From assembly GCA_001556995.1 (NCBI GenBank), contig LSKF01000149.1:1-6788 (forward strand): 6,788 bases of DNA, read 5' to 3'. This document shows positions 6,787-6,788 of this stretch, piece by piece (position 1 is the stretch's first letter; each line of letters opens with the position of its first letter). The notes under the pieces were generated by a model. It was given only the letters and a program-made list of their open reading frames with translations. It ran no database searches and was not told the origin of the DNA. Made by a program: the position numbers and the translations under genes. The DNA comes from Erythrobacteraceae bacterium CCH12-C2. GTDB lineage: Bacteria; Pseudomonadota; Alphaproteobacteria; Sphingomonadales; Sphingomonadaceae.

Positions 6787-6788
6787 GG

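Larger units (their letters stand above)
3395..6788 (-). repeat. Right arm of the inverted repeat, mirror copy of 1-3394
   Basis: This arm is the reverse complement of the left arm and holds the same genes on the - strand in mirror order: bkdB start, bkdA2, bkdA1, thyA 3' part. It adds no new information. A zero-spacer, mismatch-free copy of 3.4 kb is typical of assembly through a hairpin, a fold-back read or an amplification chimera. It would be unusual as a stable part of a bacterial chromosome, where perfect palindromes of this size are normally lost during replication. Confidence 0.97.

Noticed and set aside
1..6788. Two divergent or convergent bkd operons, or a gene-dosage amplification
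   Set aside because: The second copy is identical to the base, has no spacer, and the copies destroy each other's E2 gene. A functional duplication would be expected to keep at least one complete bkdB.
1..6788. Composite transposon or IS with long inverted repeats
   Set aside because: There is no transposase, no target-site duplication and no non-repeated core. The repeated content is housekeeping and catabolic genes.

Overview
The window is one perfect inverted repeat. Base i pairs with base 6789-i along the whole length, so bases 3395-6788 are the exact reverse complement of bases 1-3394, with no mismatch found and no spacer at the centre (between 3394 and 3395). It holds about 3.4 kb of unique sequence, present twice. 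The fold-back point lies inside a GC-rich hairpin within a coding region. The likeliest explanation is an assembly, amplification or read fold-back artefact, not a biological duplication.

The unique half (1-3394, + strand) is ordinary, high-GC bacterial DNA. It holds the 3' part of a thymidylate synthase gene (thyA, 3-599), a 111-base gap with a plausible promoter and small palindromes, then the start of a branched-chain 2-oxoacid dehydrogenase operon: E1 alpha (bkdA1, 711-2006), E1 beta (bkdA2, 2003-3058, overlapping by ATGA) and the N-terminal lipoyl domain of E2 (bkdB, from 3066). bkdB is cut at codon 110 by the fold-back. Its remaining linker, subunit-binding domain and catalytic domain are absent, and so is any E3 gene. 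The other half repeats these genes on the - strand in mirror order.

The E1 alpha, E1 beta and lipoyl sequences closely resemble the Pseudomonas-type Bkd proteins as I remember them. High GC and short spacings within the operon fit an alphaproteobacterium, perhaps a sphingomonad or Erythrobacter relative; that placement is inference. Together E1 alpha and beta form the thiamine-diphosphate enzyme that decarboxylates the 2-oxoacids of valine, leucine and isoleucine and passes the acyl group to the lipoyl-lysine of E2, giving branched-chain acyl-CoA. ThyA makes dTMP and is not functionally linked.

I see no new defence, mobile or RNA system. The point worth following up is the palindrome itself: how it arose, and whether the genome really has a hairpin inside bkdB.
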